Shown piece after piece: positions 46,271 to 58,396 of a stretch of DNA of 64,000 nt (positions within the stretch are counted from its first letter, which is position 1; each line of letters starts with the position of its first letter). Source of the DNA: Fennellomyces sp. T-0311 (lineage: Eukaryota > Mucoromycota > Mucoromycetes > Mucorales > Lichtheimiaceae). Below the pieces are notes generated by a model, which made no database searches, was not told the DNA's origin, and worked only from the letters and a program-made list of their open reading frames with translations. The position numbers and the translations under genes are program-made. Location of the stretch: the NCBI GenBank assembly GCA_025266875.1, contig JALLLT010000022.1, positions 62,001 through 126,000 of the forward strand, in the 5' to 3' direction.

Positions 46271-47010
46271 ATGTATATCACACTTGATCGAAACCAACGA
46301 AGAATCACTGATCCACGTGGATACGTTCAAAGGGCAAGGTTGTACCCGCACAGTATGGTTGTAGAACGGCTCCATATGCAGCACGTATGATCTCTAGCAA
46401 CACGTAAGAATTTATGTTGATCCCAACATCCTCCAGAATTCACGCCAACATGTCTTTTCGACACTTCCAATATAAGCTTGGTTCCTTGGCTGTGAAATTA
46501 TCGAGCGCTATTGTGCTTTATATTATTTGTGGAACTAATCTGGCTATACCGAGTGGATCAAGGCAAGCATTATATTATTATATATCACGCAGAAAAGGCA
46601 AGGCAATGCTTTCTAGCAAGAAATATAACACGTAGCAAAGCACCGATCCATTTTGTCAAGTTTAAAGACGTAACTTGGCGATTTAATAAAGAATTTGGAT
46701 TTCGCTTTATTTGATCGGAGTAATGGCGCATCGATTGATCAAACCGAGAGCCGAAACCAAGCGGATGCACCAGATCTACGACAATAACTGGTGCACACTT
46801 GTTCTTGTTCCAGAGCAGGATTTCTGTAACCAAGAAAACATAGCCTTTAAACTAGCAGCAAACGTGGAAACCATTATATGATCAGTATGGACTAAGCGGG
46901 TATGGACCTTAGACGAAGCATTTATGTCCAGAAGTTCCTTTTTCTCGGAAGGAACACACCTATGTGCTCCCAAGATTTCTAAGACTACTCTACACCTTCT
47001 TCTAACACGG
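46271..47010 (+). pseudogene. HET-like gene, heavily decayed copy
   Basis: Begins with an ATG and MYITLDRNQRRITDPRGYV, matching the start of the intact gene, but reaches a stop after 40 codons. Fragments of the HET blocks follow in shifting frames: FVKFKDVTWRFNKEFGFRFI, WCTLVLVPEQDFC, and WTLDEAFMS. At least two stops replace conserved Trp/Gln codons in the second block (the region equivalent to WWDQWCINQ). It ends near 47010 without the C-terminal half. It cannot make a HET domain. Confidence 0.75.
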
Positions 47011-47459
47011 ATGTCTTTCTCTTTACTATCAGCGCAACACCGCGGACATAGAACGCTTGTACATACTACTTTGCGACAAGTTAAAAATGCAAAATTATAC
47101 CAAAGCATAAAGTTGCAGCTATGTTCTCAGACAAAATGGTCTGCATCAATATGCAGCAGCTATAATAATGTACTCTATACATAAAGTATAATGCCTGCAT
47201 ATACGACAACGATTGTAGTTTTTTGTAAGCGACATGATAATCCGTTCACATCTCTCATTCTGTTGTTGCTCCAGGCTACTATTACAAGCGCCAACTGACT
47301 AAGGATAGTGTTTGTACTAGGAAATTGTCACAGATATACATCTGTAGCTTGAGTATAGATAACTCCCTTTTAAATAGAGCTTAAAATGCTTGCGGATGTA
47401 ATATAAATAAATGCTCCAGGAACAATATCGTCAAGGGGGGATACGTAAGTACTTAGTAT

Positions 47460-48638
47460 ATCAGTTTGCAGGTTGTTAATGAACCGGTCTTTCGTGTGCA
47501 TTCCGTTGATGCCAGTCCAAGATGAAAGGGTGTCGTTCTCTGGGCGCTGTACTGTTGTACTCTCAACTGAATCTTGTATATCAGGCAGGCCAAAATATAA
47601 TATAGAGACGTCATTCCTGGCGTTAAATCATTTATTGGGCTGTAAACGTGTCGGAAAGTAAGCAAAGTAACGGTCATGCAGTTTGGTGCTTGTACATTTC
47701 TGATGCAATTGTAATGAAAAGCTAATGTTCCATTATGTCGACGTATGACGCGACGCAACATCAGAAAATAAGTGTATTCAATAAGCATAAAGAGCCGCAT
47801 GTTAGGATTTAAATGAGTTAAAATGCCCACCCTCCCCTCAATAAAAGAATAAAAGTTTTTTTTGGTGAGGTGAAATATTGCGGAGCAAGATCTGATGACT
47901 TGTCCCGCCGTACGAGCGATAATCAGCAGGAAGATGCGAAAACGCGTGAACGTTGCGACCAACAAAAAGCAGTCGTTTCGATAAGTAAGCTTCGTCCAAA
48001 GGTGTCATCCACACTTGTTGAACCCACTGTGAGTGGGTCATCTTTTCCATATTTGCAGCTTGCATGTTTCTAGTGAAATCGAGTTCCGGTACCAGTATCA
48101 ATGTGCAATATGAACTACTGTAAATCCTGTGAATTTGCTCCGCCTCCTTCGGGTTGGAGTACTCGATGCATCGTTCGTCCCACCAGATGTACGTTACACC
48201 AAAATCTTTGCAGATTTGCTGAACGAGCTCTTCAAACTTGACCAGCCGTGGCTCTTTGGGGACACGTGTCGCATTCTTTCCTCTCGGATGCTTTCGTTCC
48301 TGGTAAGATATTATCTCGTGTTTGCCTTGGTCATTTAGAGTATATTTATCGTTGTCCTTGTTCTTGGAGTAATCGCCAGATTGGTCTGGCGAATATGATA
48401 GGGTGTAATATGGTGCGCGCACCGCGGAACCACGGACAAGCTGCATGTCGGATACACGGATAAGCCATGTTGGCATAAATGATGGTGCAACTTGTCGACC
48501 ATATACAAATTCATACAGCGCATGCAGCTTTAATCTGCGGTATAAAGATTCGAATAGGCTTTCTTCCTCTTGTCGTACTTTCCCGGCATTATTAACAACT
48601 CTCCACTGATCTTGATCGTATGTGATGTACATCCTCAA
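47460..48638 (-). pseudogene. HET-like gene, core intact but C-terminal half broken
   Basis: An open frame from 48638 to 47838 gives 266 residues with the start (MYITYDQDQWRVV) and all three HET blocks: YYTLSYSPDQSG, VTYIWWDERCIEYSN, and LDEAYLSKRLLFVG. The first and second blocks have lost residues conserved in the intact copy (SYSW to SYSP, DQWCINQ to DERCIEY). It ends in a stop after LLFFY. Beyond that, recognisable but frameshifted pieces of the C-terminal half continue to ~47460 (LHDRYFAYF, VSILYFGLPD, SSWTGINGMH), so the gene was once full length. A truncated product could still be made. Confidence 0.75.
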
Positions 48639-50355
48639 TTTCTGCGTATTGTATAATGCTGTAAGTGCGCGTACCTCAGTAACCTACCAATTATCACTAC
48701 CAACCTTGATGTCGCTATGCAACTTTAGATCTCCAAAGGCACTTAATGCTATAGCCCGCTTTATACGTAAGCACAAATCTCAACTCCAGAGAATAGCAAA
48801 GAAGGAAGAGTTGTGGCTCAAGATTATGAAAGAAGCTTTATATGTAAGGGCCAAATTGACGGGAAACTTTGATACCGAGAGTCGCACTAATGTACACCTA
48901 CAGAAGGTTGTGCTTCAGAAATGCCAAGCCAGTGGAAAAAATGACCAGGCTGTGTAGTGATGTCAGTTGACCATATATGAACTTTTCCTGCTGCGCATGT
49001 AAGAGTATGTAGGAGTATGTAGGCTACTTTTTGCTTGCGACAAGTAGCATTGTTGACATTTTATATGTGTAGCTCATCAGCGCCTAAGTGGGAGCGAATT
49101 AATTCAGTGCGTAGGTCAATGTCGCATATCGTATTATCCGAGGACGATGCCAGTAAATTGAATGTGATGTGTCCGATTCGCTGTATTCACTGAGAAACGT
49201 AGTATCAGCGCAAGCGATGCTATTTCTAGGCGTTGTTGCCTTTTTGCCCAAGCTGACTGGTTGCCATCGTAAGATATGTCGCATATATAGTGAATGTTGC
49301 CTACTGATTGGTTTGTGTGCGCTTTGCGGGTAGAATCCTGTTGGCCGATTAGCATATCCAAAATGTACTGAGCATAAGGACTGTACGTTTGCATCGTCTA
49401 CAATGCAGCGCAATAATCGATCGACATTGTCATTTGAATCCTCCATGGCATCAGGCCTGCAGGGCTTCCTTTTGTTGGGTTGTCGCGTCTGACTATGGAC
49501 TTCTTGTAAAGCCTTTGCAACCGACCAAAGGAAAGGAAAAAAAATAGAGTGCCACAGCTGGAGGATTTTGATTCGAAAGGATAAGTCTATCCATCTTTAA
49601 AAGTTCCCGGATCTTGCTGCCTCAAAGTTGCAGTCGTCGGTCATCCGATCATAACTTTATCGATGACGGGTGATTTAGTATCTCGGATCTCCAAATCCAG
49701 CACCACATCCCGAAGAATGGGATAAAAAAAATAACCCTTCGGTAAACAATATACCTGCTTCCATGGCGACAGCTTTTGATCTGGTGGGTCACATGGTGTC
49801 AGCTGGATTAATCTTGACAGGTTGATATGTTGCCATCGTAATATAAAGAAATCCGCGTGTGAAGGAATCGTGATGCGTGAGGGGACCGGCTTTTCCCGCT
49901 AGAAAGTTATCTGCGGCATTAAATTTCATTGGTTGCACTATTTACATACTCGACCCGAGACAAAGGAGAAAAGGGATCGCCATTTTTAAAGTCTCACACG
50001 CACGGAATGACGCCGGCTTGACTATTTAAGAAACTCTGCCCGGGCCTTGGTAAAACACATTGCGCTAGGGGCGGGCAACCGAGATAGAAGAAATGTTTGT
50101 TTATTGCAGAAAAAAAGATGAAATCATCTTGCAGCTTTATAAAAAAAACATGGTTTGATCTCGCAGCAGGTAGAAAAAGTGAACATTGGCTATGGAGCTG
50201 CGCTCTGCATATCTGTAATGCGATAAAGAAAAGACGATGAGGGTGAGGAAAGCATAACCATAACGACGCAAAAAAAATCTCCGACTCAAAGTTCTTTTTT
50301 TTTCTGTTAATCCCTTGGAGACTTTTTGCGCTCTTTTTTTTATACACACCTTTTT
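48639..50355. other. Interval with unassigned open frames
   Basis: 1.7 kb. On + at 48740-48957 a frame with ARFIRKHKSQLQRIAKKEEL has a coding look; on - at 49099-49446 two overlapping frames (115 and 86 codons) both run through the same DNA, so at most one is real. None has a known motif. The right end should hold the promoter of the ThrE-like gene. Confidence 0.4.
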
Positions 50356-52677
50356 ATGGACCATCTTCGACCTGACCGCCGACAAAGCAGCGCCAGCAGT
50401 CGTCCGCCGTTTGTGCACTCGGTGTCATGTCCCAACATACCCGATCTTATTGTGGACGACGGCGTGCATCCCTGTGAGCCTGTGGTTGACAATGCCAGCC
50501 GCCGAAGCAGCAGTGACAGCGACACGACGATGGACGAAAAGAAGCCGTGGCCCAACGCACCGTCGCCTACGCGCAACAACCGCATCTCGTCCCTGAGCAC
50601 CAAAGAGAAAGAAACGCAGGACGAACTGGTGGAAGCAGCGCTCGATCACCAAGAAGCGCAAGATCGGCACGTTCGGTTCCAGGACCACGTTGTGGAAAGT
50701 GCGGCTTTGGTTGAGCGCATGTTGAGCTTGCGAGATGGCGGCGACGATCGATTGGTTCGACGGTTTCGATCCAATAGCGTGATGGATGAAGCGGACCTGG
50801 AAGGAGGCGAAAGTCCAGAAAGCCCCAGCGAACATGCTCCTGACACGATCGACCAAGGTGTTACAAGCCCCGGAGCGGGTGGGAGCGTGCTTTCTACGCT
50901 GATGAAGTTGGAGGCGCAACGTCACCGGAAGCAGCAAGAGGCGGAGTACAAGAAGCAACGGCGAAGGGAGCAAAAGGTAACGGGGAGTCCTTTCTTTTGA
51001 ATGCGTTGATGACTTTTTACTTATATTGGATTGCGCTGCAGGAAGCAAAGAAGGCCAAAAAGTTGCAGAAAAAGAAACCTGCTTCTTTGTATGACATTCC
51101 GTTGCATTCAAGCACAGACCCTGCCAACGGAACTCCGCCGCGTCCCAAGATGGTCAACCGGCCCTACAGTTGGCTGTCCACCATGACGTCCAGCCAACAT
51201 TTGGTTCCCAGTCTGGAAAAGAGGAAGCTAATGTCGCCCGCGGCATCCAGACGGTCGTCCATCGATAGCATGTTTACGACCGCCTCGCAGTTCGAGCCCA
51301 TCACGCTCGAAGACCGTATCCGGATCACCTTTGAAATCGCCAACATCCTGCAGAAGCAAGAGTTTCTTCGCAAGCTGGTCAAGTCGCTGATGCTGTACGG
51401 ATGCCCAGCCCATCGACTCGAGTATATCATGCGGCACGTGTCCACCACGCTGGGCGTCGATGCGGAATACGTCTACATGCCCAATGTCATGTTTATGACC
51501 GTATTTGATCAAGGCACCCACACCACCGAGACGCATTTCATCCGGCAGGCGCAAACGTTTGAAATGCACAAGCTGGGCGAGGTCTACCGGATTGAAAAGC
51601 TGGTTGCTCACGGCGAAGTGTCGGTGGACGAGGCCTTGGTGTTCATCGATTCAGTGGCAAAGGAACCACCGTTTTATCCGCGTTGGTTGAATCCATTCGT
51701 TTACGGTCTGGCCAGTTTCTGCGGCTGTTTGATTTTCTTTGGTGGGTTCTGGTACGACGCATTGATTGCCGCCGGTCTGGCCAGTAAGTTTGCGTGATGC
51801 AGATCTCAAAAAAGCCATTGCTGATCCGATCAATGTAGTGATGTTTGCCATTTACGAGGTATTCTCGGGTCGAATCCAGAGCTTCCAACCGATCTGGGAA
51901 GTCACGGTGTGCATTATCATCGGGTTCGTTGCCAGAGCAGTGACCCAGTACGGCTTTTGCTTCACGCCCATTGCCTTTTCCTCGTTCATAGTCATTTTGC
52001 CTGGATACCCCATGGCCGTTGCCGTTGTCGAGCTGGTATCCCGGCAACTGGTCAGCGGCGTCGTACGCATGGTCTACTCCATCGTCTATGCGTTTCTTCT
52101 CGGATACGGCATCCAGATGGGCTCCGAACTGTACCGAACGATTGACAAGGACATTTTGGAGCAGGAAACGAGCGAATGTTCCCGTGCGGCCGATATTACC
52201 ACCTGTGACATTCAGCGAATCGATCAGCGCTTCTTTTTCTTGCTGGTGCCCTTGTTTGCTCTGGCATACTGCGTGTTTGTCAAGGCAAGGCCGTTCCGCT
52301 GGCCCACGATGATTGTGGTGTCGGCCGTGGGATATGTCGTCAACTACCTGCTGCAATGTCATGCACATGCGCCTGCTCAAGTGCTCCAAGTGGTTCCTGC
52401 GTTTGCGATCGGATTGCTGGGCAATTTGCTTACGAAAGTCACAGGCAAAATGTCGTTCGATGCAGTGCTGCTGGGCGTCTTTTATCTTGTGCCTGGAGGC
52501 CTCAGTATCAAAGCTGGTTATGGCATGTTCACGAACGACGATTCATTGGGCACGCAAGGTGCTAGCTTTGCTTTGGCAATGATTGAATCCTCGATCGGTA
52601 TCACGATTGGTTTGTTTGTTGCGACGTTGGTTGTATACCCCAAAGGTTCTCAACACACACCACTGATGAACTTTTAA
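50356..52677 (+). CDS. ThrE/PRM10-family membrane protein (putative threonine/serine exporter)
   Basis: Exons: 50356-50976, 51042-51783, 51839-52677; 733 aa. The family joins two membrane domains related to bacterial ThrE; in yeast it includes the pheromone-regulated Prm10, whose substrate is not established. Residues 1-~300 are soluble, Ser/Arg-rich with a Lys/Arg-rich stretch (KKQRRREQK-EAKKAKKLQKKK) that looks disordered. The soluble ThrE part follows (ITLEDRIRITFEIANIL, LMLYGCPAHRLE, RIEKLVAHGEVSVDEALVFID), then about ten hydrophobic spans from FVYGLASFCGCLIFFGGFW to IGITIGLFVATLVVYP. The second intron was placed at the gtaagt donor and gtag acceptor 55 bases on; without it foreign sequence would interrupt the first span pair. 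It is convergent with the next gene, only 73 bases away. Confidence 0.9.
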
Positions 52678-52750
52678 CAAAAGCACGTGTATTCCCCGCC
52701 CACACTGTAAATATTTGTATTACGTTTATATTATTATTTATCTCTCTTCA

Positions 52751-53829
52751 TCACCATTCGATGCTGGCGACCACGGGGCGATGATCGCTAATACACAGCT
52801 GATCATCGAACTGGTTGGATAGCACGCCGAAACGTCGTACCGTGGCCTTTTGGTGGTTCTTGATCATAATGTAGTCGATGCGCGAATGGGGCAAATCACC
52901 AAAGCCTGTGAAGGTATCGTAATCGCCGAACGGGCCACTGAGAGGAGCACGTGCATCATGATTTGTCAAGCGAGTTTCCAAAGCGTAACGGGTATCCACG
53001 AAATCATCCTTCCGGTGCTTCAAATTCTGCATGATCTGGCCAGGGCGAATAACGCGATGGGTCGGCAACGTCATTGAATCCGTGGTTCGCACCGGCTTTC
53101 CGGTCCGAATCGCGACGCCCAGTGACGCCTTCTCGTTCAACGCATCAATATTTTTCCACGTGCCATTGTCCTCTTGGGATGCGCCTCCTGTCAATGTGAC
53201 ATAGCCACCATCTGACTCTGGGGAATTCAAGTCGCCCAACAGGACAACGAGGTCGGAATACTCCTTGATATGATCGAGAATCACTTGCGCAGCATGCTGG
53301 CGAGACTCGACTCCTTCGTGGTCGAAATGGGTGTTGATGACGTGGAATATGGAATTGTCGGAACAGCGCTTGAAACGGGCAACCGTGGCAATGCGGTTAT
53401 GTTTAGCATCCCATCCTCGACTCGGCTTGTCGGGTGTTTCCGATAGCCATATCGTGTGCCAGTCTTCCACTATCGAGCTATCCTTCTTGTAAAAGATTGG
53501 ACAGAACTCGCCGTCTTTTTGTCCATCGTCGCGGCCCGCGCCGACCCACGCGTATTCATCGCCCAGCATGGCGTCCAGATCGACCACTTGATGGTAAAAT
53601 GGCTCCTATGTTCGCCGCTTGTTTAGGTTTTAAAAAAGGAAATAAGATGGGTTAGGGTTCAAACCTGAAAGCCAACAATATCCGGTTCCCACAGTAACAC
53701 AGCGTCGCCTACTTTCCACTTGCGCACTGACCAAGGTAATTCACCTTGGAACTGGGAAGATAATGAAGGAGCGGCGGCATACGCTTGACCGCCCAAATCC
53801 AAACGTATATTAAATGTCATGAACTTCAT
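52751..53829 (-). CDS. Endonuclease/exonuclease/phosphatase-superfamily protein
   Basis: Exons: 52751-53605 and 53665-53829; 339 aa. The EEP catalytic fold is readable throughout: MKFMTFNIR at the N-terminus (metal/Asn site), Q55-E56 split exactly by the intron (the metal-binding Glu of the LQE motif), INTHFDHEG with His148, LLGDLNSPESD with Asp180 and Asn182, HSRIDYIMI, and SDHRP with His330 near the C-terminus. All catalytic residues are present. No signal peptide or membrane span, so it is likely cytosolic. This subgroup (fungal and bacterial MKxxTFNIR proteins) is not well characterised; possible substrates include sugar-phosphate, nucleotide or inositol phosphodiesters. Confidence 0.88.
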
Positions 53830-53998
53830 GATGCAATGTTTTTTAAAAAAAAAAGTTACAGAAAAGGTGAAAAGGAAGAAGAAGAGCAAAAAAAAATCTG
53901 CATGACGGGGGGTTTTGCTTTTTGTACGACCGCCCTGGTATTTCCAACCCTTTTAGCCCATGCAAACCGTGTGAAGTAGTAAAGGTCTATGTGTGCTT

Positions 53999-54394
53999 TT
54001 ATTTGGCTTCCTCGGGCTTCTGCTCGTCCTTCTTGCCGCCATAGATCAATTCATATCTCTGTCGAGTCGTCTCGTCCAGCATTTGTGCACGTCCTCGACG
54101 TTCAAAGTTGACCATGTACCGATCCGATTTGTAAGCTCCTCCTCCCAACGCAAAGCACATGACGATGTAAAACTATTATCAAGGCCATCTTTAGTAATCC
54201 GACTGACACGTCTGCTACATATTTTTTATATATACCTTGTTGACGGTCTGGGTTCGTCGATACCAAGGGAAGAAGGAATATGCGAGAGCCGAAGCAAACA
54301 AACCGACACCACCCCACTGAGCCGCGCCAACGGCGAAACCCTTCATGGCATAATTGCTTGCGCTGTCTTGTTCGCTGGCAGTAACTAACCGCAT
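53999..54394 (-). CDS. Small two-helix membrane protein, HIG1/Rcf-like (tentative)
   Basis: Exons: 53999-54172 and 54236-54394; 110 aa. Two hydrophobic spans (WGGVGLFASALAYSFFPWY and FYIVMCFALGGGAYK) are separated by a short basic loop (RRTQTVNK), and the second is followed by SDRYMVNFERRGR and a charged tail. That hairpin, with a dibasic loop and an A/S-D-R motif right after helix 2, recalls the HIG1 domain of respiratory supercomplex factors such as Rcf2 in the inner mitochondrial membrane. The resemblance is by pattern only. The start at 54394 (MRLVTASEQD) gives no cleavable presequence, as in HIG1 proteins. Confidence 0.6.
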
Positions 54395-54710
54395 AATAAT
54401 AGTAAAAGAAAAAGAACGAGAAGAAAATAGATTGAAAAAAAAAAGTGCAAGCCCGATCGCACCACTTTTTTTATCAGCACTTAAACGTTACTCCGAAACC
54501 CAACTTCCGCTATTTTTTACCTTGGAGAGTGAGTCAAGGTTTCCGGAACAAGCCGTCTACGTAAGCCTTCGTCAGCATTGAGGTTTTTTGTCAAAATGAC
54601 ATTTTGTTTCACAATTAAACAGCCCACATTTTGTATGGATGAACGTTTTTGCCAGTGATCGGAACCGATCCCGACAATCTTTTATTTTTAATTGGTAAAA
54701 AAAAAACAAT

Positions 54711-56727
54711 CTAAGACCAATAGCGAGGTGGAGGAGTAGACGACGCATCAGGTGCGGAATAAGGGTAAGGTGGAGCTGGAGACCAAGGCATTTGAGGTGT
54801 TGGCATTGTCATGAAATTGTTATCGCATGAAGGAGGAGGAGGAGGTAGTGGTGGAGCGTCATGCGGAAACTGAGTGGAAGGAGCAGGACGATAGTAATTA
54901 TGTGGAGAAGTTGAATAGGGCCCGGGAGGAGGGCCCGTAGAAAGGTGAGGCATTGGCATTGGCATGGCAGGTGATTGTTGTCGAGGATAATGGAATTCTT
55001 CCATATGTCGTTGGGGTGGAGTTGGCATGGCAACTGGCATAGCCATGCGTTGACTATTGCTACGGGATGCGGTACTTGTGGATGGTGAGATGTAGGGTGA
55101 TGTAGAAGGCGTTGAAGCATGCGAATGCACCGACTCGTGGTCCATTCCGCGTTGTTGAGGTATGTGGGATGATGAACGTTGACTACTGGATCGCGAAGGA
55201 TAACTTTCATACGTAGGTCTTCTCGATGGCCCGCTTAATTGGCTGCTGATGCTATTATCTCGTGACAAAGGTGCGGGTAATTCGGTTGGTGATGATGGTA
55301 CGCTCCTATGCGTATCCGATGTCGGCGATGAAGGAACACTCTTGAGTGATCTCATTGGTGATGATGGTGCACTTGCTTCCGATACAGAAGAGGATGGAAC
55401 ACTTTTGACAGGTGACGGTGGGGCGGGTGATGATGGCTGCTCTTCTTCTTCTTCTTCTTCTTCTAATTTCAAGTTGGCAACTGTCGTCGATAATTCTGAT
55501 TCTTCTTCTTCCGACTCGTCATCTTCAATCGATACTTCTGCTTTGGGAATGGTGCCAATAAGGATGGGAATATCCATTTTTACGAAATGAGACTCCACGT
55601 ATCGCGGGTCATCGCGATTGACAGTGTTCAAGTCAACCTCGATATGAGCAGCATACTTGACGCGTAGAATGCGGCCACTTTGTTGAGTAGTCGGTGGTAC
55701 AGATTGAGGAATAAAGAGTTTGGCGACGATTTCAGTGTTGAATCCGTTTTCGCTGGTCAACTTGAGATCATATTTGCGCGACTTTACCACCTTTTCCAAA
55801 CCAGGTTGGCTCCTTTTTTCAAACAATGAATATCGCATACATACACGCTCTTTTGAAGGTTTCCTTTTAACTTACTTGCCCTTTCCGAATTGGTGGAACC
55901 ATCTTATCAGACTAATTTTAACGCATTGTGGCTTTTGGAAAGCTTTGTAGTGCTTGATGATTGCCGTAACGGGTAATATATCGCCTAATGTGACATGATG
56001 CGCATCAGATGGTGTGTGAGGCCACATGCAACTTGCTCTCTTTTTTTTTACCTCGCACTATGGCCACCTTGGGAATCTTCATGGAAACGACGGCGGTGTT
56101 CTCTTGGAAACGAACCTGTTCATCCACGCGGGGCCTGGCACAGTACTCGGGCAAACTCACGTCAATTTGTTCCACTATGGATATTTCACGAGAGTCCTGG
56201 GGCGACCAAGTTTGTATCACGCTGAACGGAACCTTCAAGACGGCCGACAAAGTGTATCGGACCCCACTGCCATCACCCAACTTGGTTTTCTTGATCAGTT
56301 CATCATGCTCTCGAAATAAATAAATAAAAAAGGTTGCGTGTCTGTTTACCTTCATACTTGTCGGAAGCTCTGCACTTGCTCCGGGAATACTAAGCTCAAA
56401 AGGGAATCGATTGCTTTTGGCTTCCAGCTGATGTGCCCTGCCTGAATCATCCGGGGCGGTAGCGATCTGGCATTCACGGTTGAACAAGGTCAGGCTGCTG
56501 GCGCCAACCTGTACCACGCCACTGAGTGTTACTCGAATATGATTGATCTTTGTTGGCTTGGCCAGGTCCAACACCACCTCGCCTATACATATCGGTTATA
56601 AAGTGCTTTTCTACCTTTCCAGGATGCGAATGGATTATCAATAACCTCGCACAATTTCTCCGGGAGTGTAATATCGGTTATCCTGCAGGTCAATGTAGAA
56701 CTCTTTGGTCTTTCTGCCCGAAAACAT
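54711..56727 (-). CDS. Alpha-arrestin (ART-type) with C-terminal PY motif
   Basis: Alpha-arrestins recruit Rsp5/Nedd4 ubiquitin ligase to plasma-membrane transporters for endocytosis. Exons: 54711-55812, 55876-55984, 56052-56307, 56350-56582, 56646-56727; 593 aa. Arrestin-N spans ~1-160 (YYTPGEIVRGEVVLDL, LSGVVQVG, LSIPGASAELPTSM, VRYTLSAVL) and arrestin-C ~170-330 (VTAIIKHYKAFQ, RKYDLKLTSENG, IRV-type strands ending ILRVKYAAHIEVDL). The last ~260 residues are Ser/Pro-rich and end in PPPRYWS, a PPxY motif for WW-domain binding, placed as in Rsp5 adaptors. An eight-residue Glu run (55441-55464) lies in the linker. The first exon's ATG at 56727 is the most economical start; sequence before it (VTIH) could belong to one more 5' exon. 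Exon 3 may start at 56307 or a few codons later. Confidence 0.88.
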
Positions 56728-56899
56728 GTGTATAGTAACTGGAAAAAAGAAAAGAAAAAGAGAAAAGGTCAGGGAGGAAAGGGGAGTGTCCAAAAATATA
56801 AAAAAACGTTTTGTGTAACAATCCAGCCATGTGACGCCTTCCCTCCCCCCGCTCATACTCTTGTGTGTGTATACTTGACAACCCACCAAAAAAAACAGA
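56728..56899. promoter_or_regulatory. Short bidirectional promoter region (arrestin / COQ10)
   Basis: The two start codons are head to head with 172 bases between. The strip is purine-rich on + near the arrestin side. No named box is recognised. Confidence 0.45.
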
Positions 56900-57575
56900 A
56901 TGGCACTCAGGGTCTTGGCATTGCGCGTGCCCATTGCCACGCCATCACGGACATTCTTCTCCATGCCCGACATTCTTCCGTCGAGTCGCAAAGAGTATTC
57001 CGAGCGACAACTGTTAAAGTAAGCGTTTAACCGGCTGTCTGACCTCTTGCAACGCTAACCGGATATAAAGCTACTCTCAGGAACAAGTGTACAATGTCGT
57101 CTCCAATGTCAAAGAATACCAGCAGTTTGTCCCATTCTGCAACTTTTCTCATGTGTATAGCCAACACGACCTGGGCAACAACAAAATTGTGTTTGACGGC
57201 GAGCTTGGCGTGGGATTCAAAATGTTTGAAGAAAAGTACACTTCCAAAGTAACCTGCCAGTATCCCGCCTTTGTCGAAGTATGTGATGACGGTCTATATA
57301 AAGAAACACTGGCTGAATCACCCTTGTAGGCTGTTTCGAGCGACGCTTCGTTATTTAAAGAACTGGTTACCACTTGGCGCTTTACTCCCAATTTGCCCGC
57401 TCATAAATTAAATCTGCCCGACGCACGTCATCATCCTTCTTGCTTCGTCGATTTTGGCATCCGGTTCGAATTTGCTTCGCCATTGCACGCTCAGGCTTCG
57501 TCGGTCTTTTTTGAACAGGTTTCAAAGATGATGTTGCAGGCGTTTGTCGATCGATGCAAAACGGTCTATCGCTAG
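56900..57575 (+). CDS. COQ10: Coenzyme Q-binding protein COQ10
   Basis: Coq10 is a mitochondrial START-fold protein that binds ubiquinone and is needed for its proper use in respiration. Exons: 56900-57018, 57071-57278, 57330-57575; 190 aa. The N-terminus (MALRVLALRVPIATPSRTFF) is a likely presequence. The family signature follows: KEYSERQLL-NYSQEQVYNVVSNV, YQQFVPFCNFS, a strand pair FDGELGVGFKMFEEKY, and the C-terminal SCFVDFGIRFEFASPLHAQ with the helix FFEQVSKMMLQAF. Acceptor of intron 1 is the ataaag at 57070, not the more pyrimidine-rich ctcag ten bases on, because only the former keeps the frame and gives the conserved NYSQEQ. Complete and apparently functional. Confidence 0.94.
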
Positions 57576-58396
57576 ACTACTTGTACTATATATCTACCCT
57601 TACTTTTTATTGCATAGACAAAATTCCTCCCCTCATCACTTTACGCATTCTGTATTAAATAGATACTTTTCATAATAGATGCCATAATAGAGATATCTCT
57701 ATCGAGTGTTGCACACTCATGCTAGGTTCTGTTTTTAGATCCATGTGGTGCTTTTTATAGGGCAAGGTGGTATTTACCTGAGCCAGATAAAATGCGTATC
57801 CACATCTGGCGGCTTCTTCAACTATGTATCTATATAAACTCTCATATATAAACATATCGTACTCGCTCAATGTGAAAAAGCTGTACGTATGAGAACGGCC
57901 CTAGCAAGATTCTTGCTGAGGAACTCCTCTTTTCGAGCTTTTACATGTCTGTGTTTAGCTTTTACCACGCTTTCACCGGCTATCTATATCCTAGTTCCTG
58001 CAACATATATTCACTAACGTTATTTGACTTTTTTTTTAAAAAAAAGGTTTGCTTAAAGATAACTAATATAACTGCAAACGTTTGCTTTGGCTCTAGTTCA
58101 AAAACTCCACGGCTTCCGTGTTCAGGCAAGACACATATCCCAACGGCTTGATAATGACCGCCATGTTCCTCGGCAACAACAGGCGATATGTCGTGACTCG
58201 GTTAGTAAGGATCTTTTTAACGTACACCGCAAAGTATAGTGCAACGCTGACAGTTAGGTACTGTAATTGACATTAGACCTCGTTGAAAAAGATCATTGGG
58301 AGCCGTTTTCGTAGGCCCTCGGTAATAAGATGTAAGTGTCGGTTGCAATGGGTTAGTTCGAGCTTCGTACCCCTCTTCCGGGGCATGGTAGTGCAT
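57576..58396. other. Intergenic, no gene recognised
   Basis: 820 bases with short frames only; it separates the conserved block from the accessory region to the right. Confidence 0.5.

Noticed and set aside
50425..51111. 228-codon minus-strand frame
   Set aside because: Antisense to the charged N-terminus of the ThrE/PRM10 gene and crosses its first intron.
51643..52389. 248-codon minus-strand frame
   Set aside because: Antisense shadow of the ThrE/PRM10 gene; no start context and no motif.
54809..55590. Frames of 113-133 codons over the arrestin tail on both strands
   Set aside because: Low-complexity Ser/Pro/Glu coding DNA opens neighbouring frames; the arrestin frame alone links to a domain.
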